A stretch of DNA of 64,000 bases from Thalassotalea fonticola. Lineage in GTDB: Bacteria > Pseudomonadota > Gammaproteobacteria > Enterobacterales > Alteromonadaceae. Position 1 is the stretch's first letter. The number at the start of each line of letters is the position of its first letter. The position numbers and the translations under genes are program-made. The stretch covers positions 2,790,001 to 2,854,000 of the forward strand of contig NZ_CP136600.1 in NCBI RefSeq assembly GCF_032911225.1, in the 5' to 3' direction. Shown here piece by piece: positions 46,888 through 55,874 of this stretch. Under the pieces are notes generated by a model, which made no database searches, had not been told where the DNA came from, and saw nothing but the letters and a program-made list of their open reading frames with translations.

Positions 46888-47601
46888 TTAACTTAGTGCT
46901 GCTTTTTGAGCATCAAACAACTCACTAATGCTAGCTTTCGCTAATTGCATCATTTCTTGCATTTCATCAAAGCTGAATGGCTCTTCTTCGGCAGTACCTT
47001 GAATTTCAATCAACTTACCCGTATCGGTCATAACCACATTCATATCTGTTTCTGCAGCTGAATCTTCTGGGTAATCTAAATCAGATACTGGGGTACCTTT
47101 ATAAATACCTACAGAAACAGCGGCAATCATATGCTTAAGCGGGTTAGTTTTTAACGCGCCTTTCGCACGTAAATAATCTAATGCATCAACTAACGCAACG
47201 CATGCGCCAGTGATAGAAGCTGTGCGAGTACCACCATCAGCCTGAATGACATCACAATCAACAGTAATAGTATTTTCACCAAGTGCAGACAAATCTACAG
47301 CCGCACGTAAAGCGCGAGCAATAAGGCGAGAAATTTCTAATGTACGACCACTTTGTTTACCTGAAGCTGCTTCTCTGCGCATACGAGTATGAGTAGACCG
47401 AGGTAACATACCGTACTCAGCAGTGATCCACCCCTTACCTTGGCCTTTTAAAAAGCGAGGAACACCTTCTTCAGCCGTAGCGGTACAAATTACTTTTGTA
47501 TCCCCAAACTCAATTAAAACTGAACCTTCAGCATGAGCGGTAAATTGACGGGTAATGGTTACTGGGCGAATTTGGCCAGCAGTTCTGCCACTTGGACGCA
47601 T
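46888..47601 (-). CDS. rph: Ribonuclease PH
   Basis: 237 residues. [35 protein letters not shown] and [16 protein letters not shown] mark the phosphorolytic exonuclease that trims tRNA 3' ends. Intact, unlike the frameshifted K-12 copy. In many relatives yicC is adjacent; here it is 4 kb away. Confidence 0.97.
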   Translation of the reverse strand: MRPSGRTAGQIRPVTITRQFTAHAEGSVLIEFGDTKVICTATAEEGVPRFLKGQGKGWITAEYGMLPRSTHTRMRREAASGKQSGRTLEISRLIARALRAAVDLSALGENTITVDCDVIQADGGTRTASITGACVALVDALDYLRAKGALKTNPLKHMIAAVSVGIYKGTPVSDLDYPEDSAAETDMNVVMTDTGKLIEIQGTAEEEPFSFDEMQEMMQLAKASISELFDAQKAALS

Positions 47602-47747
47602 AGAGATTCCTAATATTGATTAGCTTATATTGTCGCGCATTATAAAGACTTATCGATAATTTTTATAGTGCTTGTGCCGATTTCTTATTCAGTTTAGCTG
47701 TCAAAATCAAAGTTGTTGAAATATAGTTAACACTTACAAGGTCTAAT

Positions 47748-47803
47748 ATACCAAGTCCAATAACTAATTGACCATTTATCGAATATTTTATTGGACTTGG
47801 TAT
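47748..47803. repeat. 16-bp inverted repeat with 24-nt loop
   Basis: Arms ATACCAAGTCCAATAA (47748-47763) and TTATTGGACTTGGTAT (47788-47803) are perfectly complementary. The repeat sits between divergent rph and the thioredoxin-like gene and has no T tract on the expected side. It could be an operator pair or a dispersed REP-like element. Confidence 0.8.
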
Positions 47804-47837
47804 TAGTTAAGTTCCTCAGAGTTTAAGCACATTTTCT

Positions 47838-48395
47838 ATGAAAAAAACCATACAACAAGCAATTATCATTCTTCTCACTGGTATTGTATTTATCAGCTTT
47901 TTATCAAAAGCAGCAACAGATGAATTACCGTTATACAGTACAGTTTATGATGAACAACGAGATCCATTTAAAGATGCTATGGCGGCAATTGCTTTAGCAG
48001 GCGAAACAAATCGCAATGTATTAATCGAAATTGGTGGCGATTGGTGTACTTGGTGTCATAAAATTGATGCATTTCTTAGCGATAACCCTGATGTATACCA
48101 AGCGCTGCATGAAAACTTCGTATTACTTAAAGTCAATGTCAGTGACACCAACGAAAACCTTAAGTTTATGAGTGGACTACCACCGGTTTTAGGTTACCCA
48201 CATATGTACGTATCTACCGGCAAAGGTAAAGTGATTTTATCAAAAGACACCGCCGAATTTTTAGTTATGGAAGATTATTCAAGACAAAAGTGGTTAGATT
48301 TTATTGATACTTGGAGTTTTGCCAATAACAACGAAAATATCACTAAACAAACCCAAATGTCTGCAGTTGAAAAATCAACAGTAAACCAGGGCTAG
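47838..48395 (+). CDS. Secreted thioredoxin-like protein
   Basis: 185 residues. Signal peptide about 1-26 (SKAATD). A thioredoxin-7-like fold follows with an active-site CTWC at 70-73 (GGDWCTWCHK) and a cis-Pro candidate in GYPHMYV. Twenty bases upstream of the Tat-signal subunit gene, so it is the first gene of the GMC operon. It probably handles thiol redox in the periplasm, perhaps for the Cys-rich oxidoreductase. Confidence 0.82.
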   Translation: MKKTIQQAIIILLTGIVFISFLSKAATDELPLYSTVYDEQRDPFKDAMAAIALAGETNRNVLIEIGGDWCTWCHKIDAFLSDNPDVYQALHENFVLLKVNVSDTNENLKFMSGLPPVLGYPHMYVSTGKGKVILSKDTAEFLVMEDYSRQKWLDFIDTWSFANNNENITKQTQMSAVEKSTVNQG

Positions 48396-48414
48396 TCGCT
48401 ACAGGACAATAATA

Positions 48415-49077
48415 ATGATAACTATAAACTCGTTTTTTGATGACCAATATCAAACACCGCCATGCTTAAAACAACGTTTAACGCGCCGAACGTTTCTAAA
48501 GTCGGCGGCAATGACTTCGGCTTTAACGGCCTTACCGGTTGCCAGTTTTGAAAAAATTAACATTGCTGACTTATCGCAAGAGCCTTGGTTAACATTGAAT
48601 TCTGTTTTAGAGCACTTATTGCCAAGTTCGGCCTCAGGCCCTGGCGCAAAAGAATTACAAGCGATTCATTATTTATATAACGTTGTTACTCAACAACCTA
48701 TAGAACAAGATGAGAAAGACTTTATAGAAAAAGGTGTGGGTTGGTTAAATGGCTATACGAATGGGAAATTACAGAAATCATTTGTAGACTTAACCCAAGT
48801 TGACAAAGAATCATCTCTTACAGCTATTAGCAAATCTCGGGCTGGTGAAAACTGGATCAGCACATTATTAAGTTACTTATTCGAAGCCACCCTAGCACCG
48901 CCAATATATGGTGGAAACCCGAATGGCATAGGCTGGCAATGGCTTAAACATAAACCAGGTTTCCCCTTACCTGCACAAGGCAAGCGCTATTATGAGCTAC
49001 CTGCATATGCCGCCATAAAAGTTACCAACATTGATGACAAACCAACATCGAAACAAACGAAAGGAAAAGCACTTTAA
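48415..49077 (+). CDS. Gluconate 2-dehydrogenase subunit 3-like protein, Tat signal
   Basis: 220 residues. A twin-arginine motif TRRTFLK (23-29) precedes a hydrophobic stretch, so export by Tat is expected. The mature part has the helical pattern of the gamma subunit of membrane FAD dehydrogenases (LNSVLEHLLPSS, LFEATLAPPIYGGNPNGIGW). Its stop shares a base with the GMC start (TAATG). The large subunit has no signal, so it probably exports bound to this one. Confidence 0.85.
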   Translation: MITINSFFDDQYQTPPCLKQRLTRRTFLKSAAMTSALTALPVASFEKINIADLSQEPWLTLNSVLEHLLPSSASGPGAKELQAIHYLYNVVTQQPIEQDEKDFIEKGVGWLNGYTNGKLQKSFVDLTQVDKESSLTAISKSRAGENWISTLLSYLFEATLAPPIYGGNPNGIGWQWLKHKPGFPLPAQGKRYYELPAYAAIKVTNIDDKPTSKQTKGKAL

Positions 49078-50774
49078 TGAAAGATAATAAATACGATGTT
49101 TGTATTGTTGGTAGTGGTGCCGGCGCGTCTCCAGTTGCTTATACCTTAGCCAAAGCTGGTGCTAAAGTTTTAGTATTAGAAAAAGGCCCGTGGCTCACTG
49201 AAGAAGACTTTTATAAAGATGAAATGGCGTGTTGTCGCAGAACCACCTATTCACCAAAGCTTGCAGATGAGCAACACGTTATTGAAGAAGAATATGAAGA
49301 TAATGATGGCAACAGTTTTTGGCAAGGTGAAGCAACAAGTGAATCAGGTTGGGACTTTTGGAATGGCAGTTTAGTCGGCGGCTCATCCAATTTTATGAGT
49401 GGTTACTTCCATCGTTTAAAACCGATGGACTTTCGTCTTAAAACTGAATTTGGGGATATTAATGGTGCAAATGTGGCAGATTGGCCCATAAGCTACGAAG
49501 ATTTAGAGCCCTATTATGACAAAGTCGATATTGAAGTGGGTGTATCGGGTAAGGTCGTCCCACACCCTCATCTTGAACCTCATAAAACAGACTACCCTTT
49601 TCCACCTACGGCTGAACACCCTATTTCTGCCTGGATTGATGAAGCCGCAAAGGACATTGGTTATCATTCATTTCCTGTACCAAGAGCGGTTTTGTCAAAA
49701 CCAGCTATGGGTAGACAAAGTTGTGAATATTCAGGTTACTGTTCAAGCTATGGTTGCTCTTCAGGCGCTAAAGGTAGTGGTCGAGCTGCGCTTTTAAACC
49801 ATGCAGTGGCAACTGGAAATTGTAAAGTTCAGCCGCATGCCAAAGTATTTAATATTGAATCTGATAAACACGGTAATGTGAGCGGTATTTGGTATTACGA
49901 CAAAGCCAATAATAAACATAAAGTGAGCGCCAAAATATACGTAATTGCTTGCCAAGCCATTGAAACATCAAGATTATTACTCAGTTCAACTGGCGAAAAA
50001 CACCCCAAAGGTTTAGCTAACAACAATGATCAGGTTGGTAAAAATGCAGTGTTTTCTGCTGGCGGCACCGGCCAAGGCGACTTTATATTCGAGCAAATAT
50101 CTGACGAGCAAGAGCAACAGTTACGAGTTGTAGGCCCTTTTATAAATCGTGCCTTACAAGACTGGTATAAAATTGATGATAAAGACTTTGGTAAGCCGGC
50201 AAAAGGCGGCACCATAGACTTTCTCTTTCATCAAAATGCAATTTCAAAAGCGAGTAATGAGAAATGGGATAGCGATGATAATTTAGTTTGGGGTGAGCAG
50301 CTCAAATCTAATTTACAAAGTGCGTTTAATTTTGGTAAAACTCTGCGCTTTGAAGTATTTAATGATTGGTTACCAACCGATGATTGTTTTATCAGCTTAG
50401 ATAAAAACACCATTGACAAATGGGGTGACCCGGTAGCTAAAGTTAGAATTGGCGCGCATCAGCACGATTTAAAAGTCGGTGAATACTTAACCCAAAAAGC
50501 GGAAACACTGTTAGAAGCCATGGGCGCAAAAAATATTAGTTCATCCGTGAGCTCTTATCCGCCAGCAAACCTGCAAGCTGGTGGTTGCCGTTTTGGTAAC
50601 GACCCTAAAACGTCGGTACTCGACAAAAACTGTAAAGCCCACGATGTCGATAACTTGTACGTTACCGATGGTTCATTTATGCCCACGGGGGGCAGCGTGC
50701 CTTACACTTATACTATCTATGCAAACTCATTCAGAGTTGCTGATAAAATTAAGCAACGGTTGCAGCTTAGCTAG
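49077..50774 (+). CDS. GMC-family FAD oxidoreductase
   Basis: 565 residues. FAD-binding VGSGAGASPVAYTLAKAGA (11-29), GSSNFMSGYFHR, and the GMC C-terminal block YVTDGSFMPTGGSVPYTYTIYA. A Cys cluster (CEYSGYC-x4-C, about 213-226) resembles the Fe-S ligands of FAD-dependent glucose/gluconate dehydrogenases. With the subunit 3-like partner it forms a periplasmic sugar or polyol dehydrogenase; no cytochrome subunit is encoded here, so the electron acceptor is open. A weak hairpin follows. Confidence 0.88.
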   Translation: MKDNKYDVCIVGSGAGASPVAYTLAKAGAKVLVLEKGPWLTEEDFYKDEMACCRRTTYSPKLADEQHVIEEEYEDNDGNSFWQGEATSESGWDFWNGSLVGGSSNFMSGYFHRLKPMDFRLKTEFGDINGANVADWPISYEDLEPYYDKVDIEVGVSGKVVPHPHLEPHKTDYPFPPTAEHPISAWIDEAAKDIGYHSFPVPRAVLSKPAMGRQSCEYSGYCSSYGCSSGAKGSGRAALLNHAVATGNCKVQPHAKVFNIESDKHGNVSGIWYYDKANNKHKVSAKIYVIACQAIETSRLLLSSTGEKHPKGLANNNDQVGKNAVFSAGGTGQGDFIFEQISDEQEQQLRVVGPFINRALQDWYKIDDKDFGKPAKGGTIDFLFHQNAISKASNEKWDSDDNLVWGEQLKSNLQSAFNFGKTLRFEVFNDWLPTDDCFISLDKNTIDKWGDPVAKVRIGAHQHDLKVGEYLTQKAETLLEAMGAKNISSSVSSYPPANLQAGGCRFGNDPKTSVLDKNCKAHDVDNLYVTDGSFMPTGGSVPYTYTIYANSFRVADKIKQRLQLS

Positions 50775-50806
50775 TTTAACCCCTTAATGCCGGAATTTTC
50801 AGATAC

Positions 50807-50833
50807 AAAGGCCACTTAAAAAGTGGCCTTTGG
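50807..50833 (+). terminator. Terminator of the GMC operon
   Basis: AAAGGCCACTT / AAGTGGCCTTT stem (11 bp) with a 3-nt loop, followed by TGG. T tract short, so efficiency uncertain. Confidence 0.65.
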
Positions 50834-50853
50834 TTGTAACGGCCGCATAACCA

Positions 50854-51420
50854 CTAGTCTAGAGTGATCACAAATAAACAATCGAAGGCAATAGGATCAC
50901 CTTCATTACCAGCAAAGTTTGACATATCTACCATTCCTGATAAACGAACCGTTCCTGTTCTGCCGGCAAAACGACCGGTACCATCCAGTATCGCATTATC
51001 AGAGCCTGCAGCGCCGGTAATGTGAGTAATCATTTGACCTGAAGGTGTAACAATATCATGATTTGTCGGTTGAACTGTCGTTTTCCCCCTGGTGATCAGC
51101 ATACCTTGATGCATATAGAAAAATGAGGTACCGACTAAAGCTACACCACCATTAACTCCATCAGAAACCTCTGATAGACAATCCGTTGCAGTACCGATGA
51201 CTTGCCCATTTGTCGCGTTCACCAGATCTACGTCAAAACAAATTGCATCATCATCTACTTCATCTCCATCAATATCTGGAACCTTATCTGGGTACATTTG
51301 CCCTGAACCAACAAGGTTTAATACTAAAGTTTTACCTCTAGCTTTACCTTCAGCATTGCTACTAAATGAAAAGCATAAACAAATAGAAATACAAAACATA
51401 ATAACCGATTTAACTTTCAT
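50854..51420 (-). CDS. Secreted protein with a possible AOC/dirigent-like barrel
   Basis: 188 residues. Signal peptide about 1-23. The middle has an acidic stretch (DIDGDEVDDD) and two Cys. The C-terminal part AILDGTGRFAGRTGTVRLSG resembles the GTGxYAGAxG signature of allene oxide cyclase/dirigent barrels; this is weak evidence. Alone on its strand, flanked by a terminator and a roughly 260-bp leader. Function unknown. Confidence 0.6.
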   Translation of the reverse strand: MKVKSVIMFCISICLCFSFSSNAEGKARGKTLVLNLVGSGQMYPDKVPDIDGDEVDDDAICFDVDLVNATNGQVIGTATDCLSEVSDGVNGGVALVGTSFFYMHQGMLITRGKTTVQPTNHDIVTPSGQMITHITGAAGSDNAILDGTGRFAGRTGTVRLSGMVDMSNFAGNEGDPIAFDCLFVITLD

Positions 51421-51682
51421 AACTGTATCCTCAGTGACCTATATTCGTTGCGGCACAAGCTGAACCTTATGCCATTTAGTTGAGATTGTTCAACGTGCAT
51501 ACAAGTATAGGCTTTAAGTGCAAAATTTTCCGGCAGAACACTGCACAACAAGCGACAATATTTACTTAATTGAACTTATCTTCATTGAGAGTTTTTGATA
51601 TGTGGTGCATACTCTGTGCACCATTTGGCACAACAAATTTTTATGTGCTGCTTGGAATTATATAAATTAAAAAGGAGTATTT

Positions 51683-52546
51683 ATGATCCATAGTATGACT
51701 GCTTTTGCCCGCATAGAGGTAAAAGGTGATTGGGGTAATGCGGTTTGGGAAATTCGCTCAGTAAACCAACGTTTTCTTGAAACTTACTTTCGCATGCCAG
51801 AGCAATTTCGTGGTTTAGAAGCGGTATTACGCGAACGATTTCGCAAGCAATTAAACCGCGGTAAAGTAGAGTGTAACTTACGTTTTAATGCTAATCCGGC
51901 CGCAAAAAGTAACTTATCAATTAACGCCAAATTGGCTGAATCTTTGATTGAACACGCGAACTGGATCAATGAAAAAGCCGGAAATAGCCAATTAAACCCA
52001 TTAGATATAATGAAATGGCCTGGTGTTATGGAGGCTGAAGAAGCCGACATGGATACCGTATCAGCAGAGTTGTTAGCAGGTTTCGATCAAGCCCTAAAAG
52101 ATTTTATTGCTGCGCGCGCCAGCGAAGGTTCAAATATGGCTGAACTTATCAAAGCACGCCTTGACGGTATTACTGAGCAAGCGACCAATGTGAAAGCTCA
52201 TATGCCTGAAATAATCCAATGGCAACGCGATCGCATCATTGAAAAATTTAACGACGCAGGCGTTGATCCTGAATCAACTCGTCTTGAACAAGAATTGGTA
52301 ATGCTAGCGCAAAAAATGGATGTTGACGAAGAAATTGACCGTTTATTCAGTCACGTTAAAGAAACCAATAAAATCCTTAAAAAAGGCGGGCCACAAGGCC
52401 GTCGTTTAGATTTTATGATGCAAGAATTTAATCGCGAAGCAAACACCCTTGGTTCTAAATCAATTAATACTGACATTACTGCTGCCGCAGTTGAACTTAA
52501 AGTACTAATTGAGCAAATGCGTGAGCAAATTCAGAACATTGAATAA
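51683..52546 (+). CDS. yicC: Endoribonuclease YicC
   Basis: 287 residues. N-terminal IHSMTAFAR, ELRSVNQRFLE-type EIRSVNQRFLET, and C-terminal GRRLDFMMQEFNREANTLGSK. The protein degrades or trims small RNAs in E. coli and its gene normally sits beside rph. A good AAGGAGT site precedes the ATG. Confidence 0.95.
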   Translation: MIHSMTAFARIEVKGDWGNAVWEIRSVNQRFLETYFRMPEQFRGLEAVLRERFRKQLNRGKVECNLRFNANPAAKSNLSINAKLAESLIEHANWINEKAGNSQLNPLDIMKWPGVMEAEEADMDTVSAELLAGFDQALKDFIAARASEGSNMAELIKARLDGITEQATNVKAHMPEIIQWQRDRIIEKFNDAGVDPESTRLEQELVMLAQKMDVDEEIDRLFSHVKETNKILKKGGPQGRRLDFMMQEFNREANTLGSKSINTDITAAAVELKVLIEQMREQIQNIE

Positions 52547-52572
52547 TTAACCTTTAAGTTTCATCCCTTATT

Positions 52573-52597
52573 AAAACCATGCATCGCATGGTTTTTT
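52573..52597 (+). terminator. Terminator of yicC
   Basis: AAAACCATGC / GCATGGTTTT with a 3-nt loop and trailing T residues. Confidence 0.85.
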
Positions 52598-52695
52598 AGT
52601 ATTTGTCGCTAAATAATTTTTTCTATAAAATTACATAGTATTATGCCATGTTGCTTGCTATAACATGCAGTACTACTGTCATAAGGATACTATCT

Positions 52696-53367
52696 ATGAT
52701 GATCTCATTATCAGCTCAACAGTGTCGTGTTATTGGTGTAATGTTAGAAAAAGAAATCACCACACCCGAACAATATCCCCTATCATTAAATGCTCTTACC
52801 AACGCTTGTAACCAAAAAAGTAACCGCGAGCCGGTAATGTCACTCTCTGAAAGTGATGTGCAAAATGAAATTGATCAATTAATTCAAATGAATCTGTTGA
52901 TGATCGACCAAATGTCTTCAGGCCGGGTGAATAAATATATCCACCGTTTTTGTAATACACAATTTAGTGATTTGCAATTTACTCCACAACAAAGAGGAAT
53001 TATCTGTGTGTTGTTACTCCGGGGACCGCAAACTCCTGGCGAGTTAAGAACCCGCACTAACAGATTAGCTGACTTTAGTGATGTTAGTGAAGTTGAAACT
53101 ACAATTAATCAACTTCAAAACCTAAATGACATAGAGTTTGTTAAAAAACTGGCGCGTGAACCCGGCAAACGAGAATCACGTTATGTACATTTATTTTCGG
53201 ATATTGAAGAAAACTTATCTGTGGAAAGCGACTCATTTGAGCAGGCAGAACAATCAACGTCAGCAAGCCAAGCAGAGCTTGAAGCTCGTATAGAGATGCT
53301 GGAGCAAAAAGTTGCGTCATTGACTGACGATGTTGCTCTATTAACCGAATTACTTGCAAATAAATAG
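52696..53367 (+). CDS. yceH: YceH family protein (DUF480)
   Basis: 223 residues from the ATG at 52696 (MMISLSAQ), with AAGGA nine bases upstream; a longer frame to 52648 has no family counterpart. Two winged-helix domains with conserved [30 protein letters not shown] and [12 protein letters not shown], then a C-terminal coiled coil ([17 protein letters not shown]). Function unknown in the family. Confidence 0.92.
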   Translation: MMISLSAQQCRVIGVMLEKEITTPEQYPLSLNALTNACNQKSNREPVMSLSESDVQNEIDQLIQMNLLMIDQMSSGRVNKYIHRFCNTQFSDLQFTPQQRGIICVLLLRGPQTPGELRTRTNRLADFSDVSEVETTINQLQNLNDIEFVKKLAREPGKRESRYVHLFSDIEENLSVESDSFEQAEQSTSASQAELEARIEMLEQKVASLTDDVALLTELLANK

Positions 53368-53427
53368 TTAGGGTGTGAGTAAAATAAATTGGAATATGAT
53401 TATTACTCCAAATAAGCTGCACTCATA

Positions 53428-53457
53428 AAAAAACCTCACTTTCGTGAGGTTTTTTTA
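53428..53457. terminator. Terminator between convergent yceH and the TSP3 lipoprotein
   Basis: AAAAAACCTCAC / GTGAGGTTTTTT with a TTTC loop; A and T tracts on both sides allow action in both directions. Confidence 0.88.
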
Positions 53458-53492
53458 AAATTGAAATTGCTTATTATAATATTTAATAACAG

Positions 53493-55676
53493 CTATTTTA
53501 GTACTTTAGCTCTGCGTATTTGTCGACATATTGAAATCAAAAACACACTAAATAAAAGGAAAAAGTTAACTGAACCGCCCGATGAACTTGACTCAGGTTC
53601 ATCATTAACAGATAAAGAGTTATCTAACGGAAACGCATCATTATCATCTGCTACACCATCATTATCATCATCGGTATCGCTATTATTACCTATGCCATCA
53701 CCGTCGGTATCAACAGACTCATTTGCATCTAACGGAAACGCATCATTTTTATCTGCTACACCATCATTGTCATCATCAGTATCGCTATTATTACCGGTGC
53801 CATCACTGTCGGTATCCACTGACTCATTTTCATCTAATGGAAAAGCATCGCTTTCATCCTTAACACCATCATTGTCATCATCGGTATCGCTATTATTACC
53901 GGTGCCATCATTGTCGGTATCCACTGATTCATGTTCATCTAACGGAAAGGCATCCTTTTCATCCTTAACACCATCATTGTCATCATCTGCATCATCAAAG
54001 TCACTGATACCGTCGAGATCATTATCTGGTGATGGTTCAGTTAGCGCTTGGATCTCAACGCCATCGATGGTGCTCTCAATGAATAGTAATTCATCTGTTG
54101 TGGTTATCGGCTCAATGTTGCCGCTTAACGTGAGAAACTCATAAGTTTCAAAGTCTTGAGTTTTAAACAACGCAGTGGTTCGTGTCGGTGAGCCAGAACT
54201 AATACTCGTTGTGCCAATGTAGCCACCTTCATAGCTGGATATCTTTCGCACACTGCCATTTTGATACACATCCGAAAATTCATCTTCATTAAACAAACTG
54301 GTCGGTTTAGTTTTTGACACCCAAGTTTTGCCATTATCAGTGCTAACCATTAACGCGTTACTCGTACTGTAAAGAATCGTTTCATTAGACAGGTGAATTA
54401 GAGTAAGTGTTAAGCCTACATCTTCATAAAGCCCTATTTCCGACCATATCCAATCGCTACCATTATCCGAATAACCGTATAGTATACTCTCGTTAATACC
54501 ATCGATTCTTCTAAGGCCTGTAGTATGTAGACGGTTATTGAATGACTCAATGCCATGGCCGAGGAATAATACCGCACCATCGATCCCATCATCTGGCATG
54601 ATATCTAAAGATTCCCAGTCACCGGTGGCGTTATTTCTTATCCAATAAGGATCAATTGGAGTGCTGGTTTCAATAACCGCTGTACCATCATTTAAAAATG
54701 CAACATTAGGTGATTGACGATTAATCCATTGGGTTTCAGTCCAGGTTATAAGATCTTTAGATTGATGAGTAGAGTTAACCATTGGAGAGTTATAATCGTT
54801 GCTAAACGCAATATATTGCTGATCTCTTGGGTCCCACTGAACTTTAGCTATTTGTGGCAAAGTAACCGGCGCTGACCAAGTTTCAAGATTTGTAGAGAAA
54901 CTAATATCAGACCATGCTTGCTCATTGCCATCTATGTCAGCATCAAAATTACTCTGTGATATATATACACCATTCACCATATAGAGCGATTCAGTTTGTG
55001 GCATATCTGCCAATCGCTGCAAGCCATCATTATTAAAGCGATATAAAGGGAAAGATTCAGTGCCTTTGCTGCTGTAATATGTACTATCAAAAATTAACGT
55101 ATCATTACCAATTGATATAGTTTGCCAATAGGTTAAATCTATTTCGTCGTGTTTAACTTTCCAATATGATGCATAAGTATCACTGGCTAATAATTGATGC
55201 GATACTAGGTTACCGTGGAAATGCTCGCTACGCCTTTCATCACTAACAACACCAATACTCGTATATACCATAGAAATATTTTCTTCAGGCGCAAAAGTAA
55301 ATTGTATTTCTCCTTTATCAGTATCAGCAAAATCACGAGCCACATCGATATAACAATGCCAATCATAACCCGGCATTGGGTAATGAGAATTCATCTCGAT
55401 AACACCATCTGAATAAGTGTCCGGTACAATGTCAAATTCTATGGTTGCGCTTTCAACTTGGTGACTGCCCTTTGCATTAACAGTCAAAACAGTATCCCAA
55501 GTAGATGGCATCGCAATGCACGAAGCAAGCGTTCTATTATCGTTAGATTCGGACTCGATTTGCCGTATTATAGAAACATTGTTTTGTTCATCCCAAAAAA
55601 TTGAACGTTTGTCATTACCATATTTACAAGCGGATAGAGTTGTAAGAGTGACTATCAACAAAAGAAGATTTTTCAA
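53493..55676 (-). CDS. Large lipoprotein with TSP3 repeats and GlyGly-CTERM-like tail
   Basis: 727 residues. Lipobox LSAC (Cys17) marks an outer membrane or periplasmic lipoprotein. The middle (about 60-540) looks like a sialidase/BNR-type propeller, with repeated S-x-D-x-G-x-x-W strands such as STDNGKTWVSK. Residues about 560-690 hold four 35-residue thrombospondin type 3 calcium repeats (DNDGVxDxxDAFPLD). The end has SSSSGGS, a hydrophobic stretch and Arg/Lys, matching GlyGly-CTERM/rhombosortase tails. Having both anchors is odd. No sortase in the window. Confidence 0.82.
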   Translation of the reverse strand: MKNLLLLIVTLTTLSACKYGNDKRSIFWDEQNNVSIIRQIESESNDNRTLASCIAMPSTWDTVLTVNAKGSHQVESATIEFDIVPDTYSDGVIEMNSHYPMPGYDWHCYIDVARDFADTDKGEIQFTFAPEENISMVYTSIGVVSDERRSEHFHGNLVSHQLLASDTYASYWKVKHDEIDLTYWQTISIGNDTLIFDSTYYSSKGTESFPLYRFNNDGLQRLADMPQTESLYMVNGVYISQSNFDADIDGNEQAWSDISFSTNLETWSAPVTLPQIAKVQWDPRDQQYIAFSNDYNSPMVNSTHQSKDLITWTETQWINRQSPNVAFLNDGTAVIETSTPIDPYWIRNNATGDWESLDIMPDDGIDGAVLFLGHGIESFNNRLHTTGLRRIDGINESILYGYSDNGSDWIWSEIGLYEDVGLTLTLIHLSNETILYSTSNALMVSTDNGKTWVSKTKPTSLFNEDEFSDVYQNGSVRKISSYEGGYIGTTSISSGSPTRTTALFKTQDFETYEFLTLSGNIEPITTTDELLFIESTIDGVEIQALTEPSPDNDLDGISDFDDADDDNDGVKDEKDAFPLDEHESVDTDNDGTGNNSDTDDDNDGVKDESDAFPLDENESVDTDSDGTGNNSDTDDDNDGVADKNDAFPLDANESVDTDGDGIGNNSDTDDDNDGVADDNDAFPLDNSLSVNDEPESSSSGGSVNFFLLFSVFLISICRQIRRAKVLK
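53600..54000. repeat. 105-bp coding tandem repeats (TSP3 modules)
   Basis: About four copies with a 105-bp period; TCTAACGGAAACGC occurs at 53623 and again at 53728. Copies are slightly different from one another. They encode the calcium-binding modules of the minus-strand lipoprotein; open frames on the plus strand here are shadows. Confidence 0.88.
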
Positions 55677-55874
55677 TGATATTTCCTTTTTTATTATTAT
55701 TTTTATACCAGCTTATTATCACTTAACATTTAAGTTTTATAAACAAAATTTTTCTTATCGTATAAGTGCTGAATCAACTCGGCTCAAAATAACGCAATTG
55801 TGAACCTTTTGTTATAATTTCCCCATCTTTTATGACCTATCATTAGTAGTAGAATTTATTTCTAGGGGATACCA

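Noticed and set aside
46888..47601. Possible rph frameshift as in E. coli K-12
   Set aside because: The frame is intact over 237 residues with normal C-terminus.
53461..54144. Long plus-strand frame rich in Ser and Leu
   Set aside because: It is the antisense of the TSP3 repeats of the minus-strand lipoprotein; the repeats keep the frame open.
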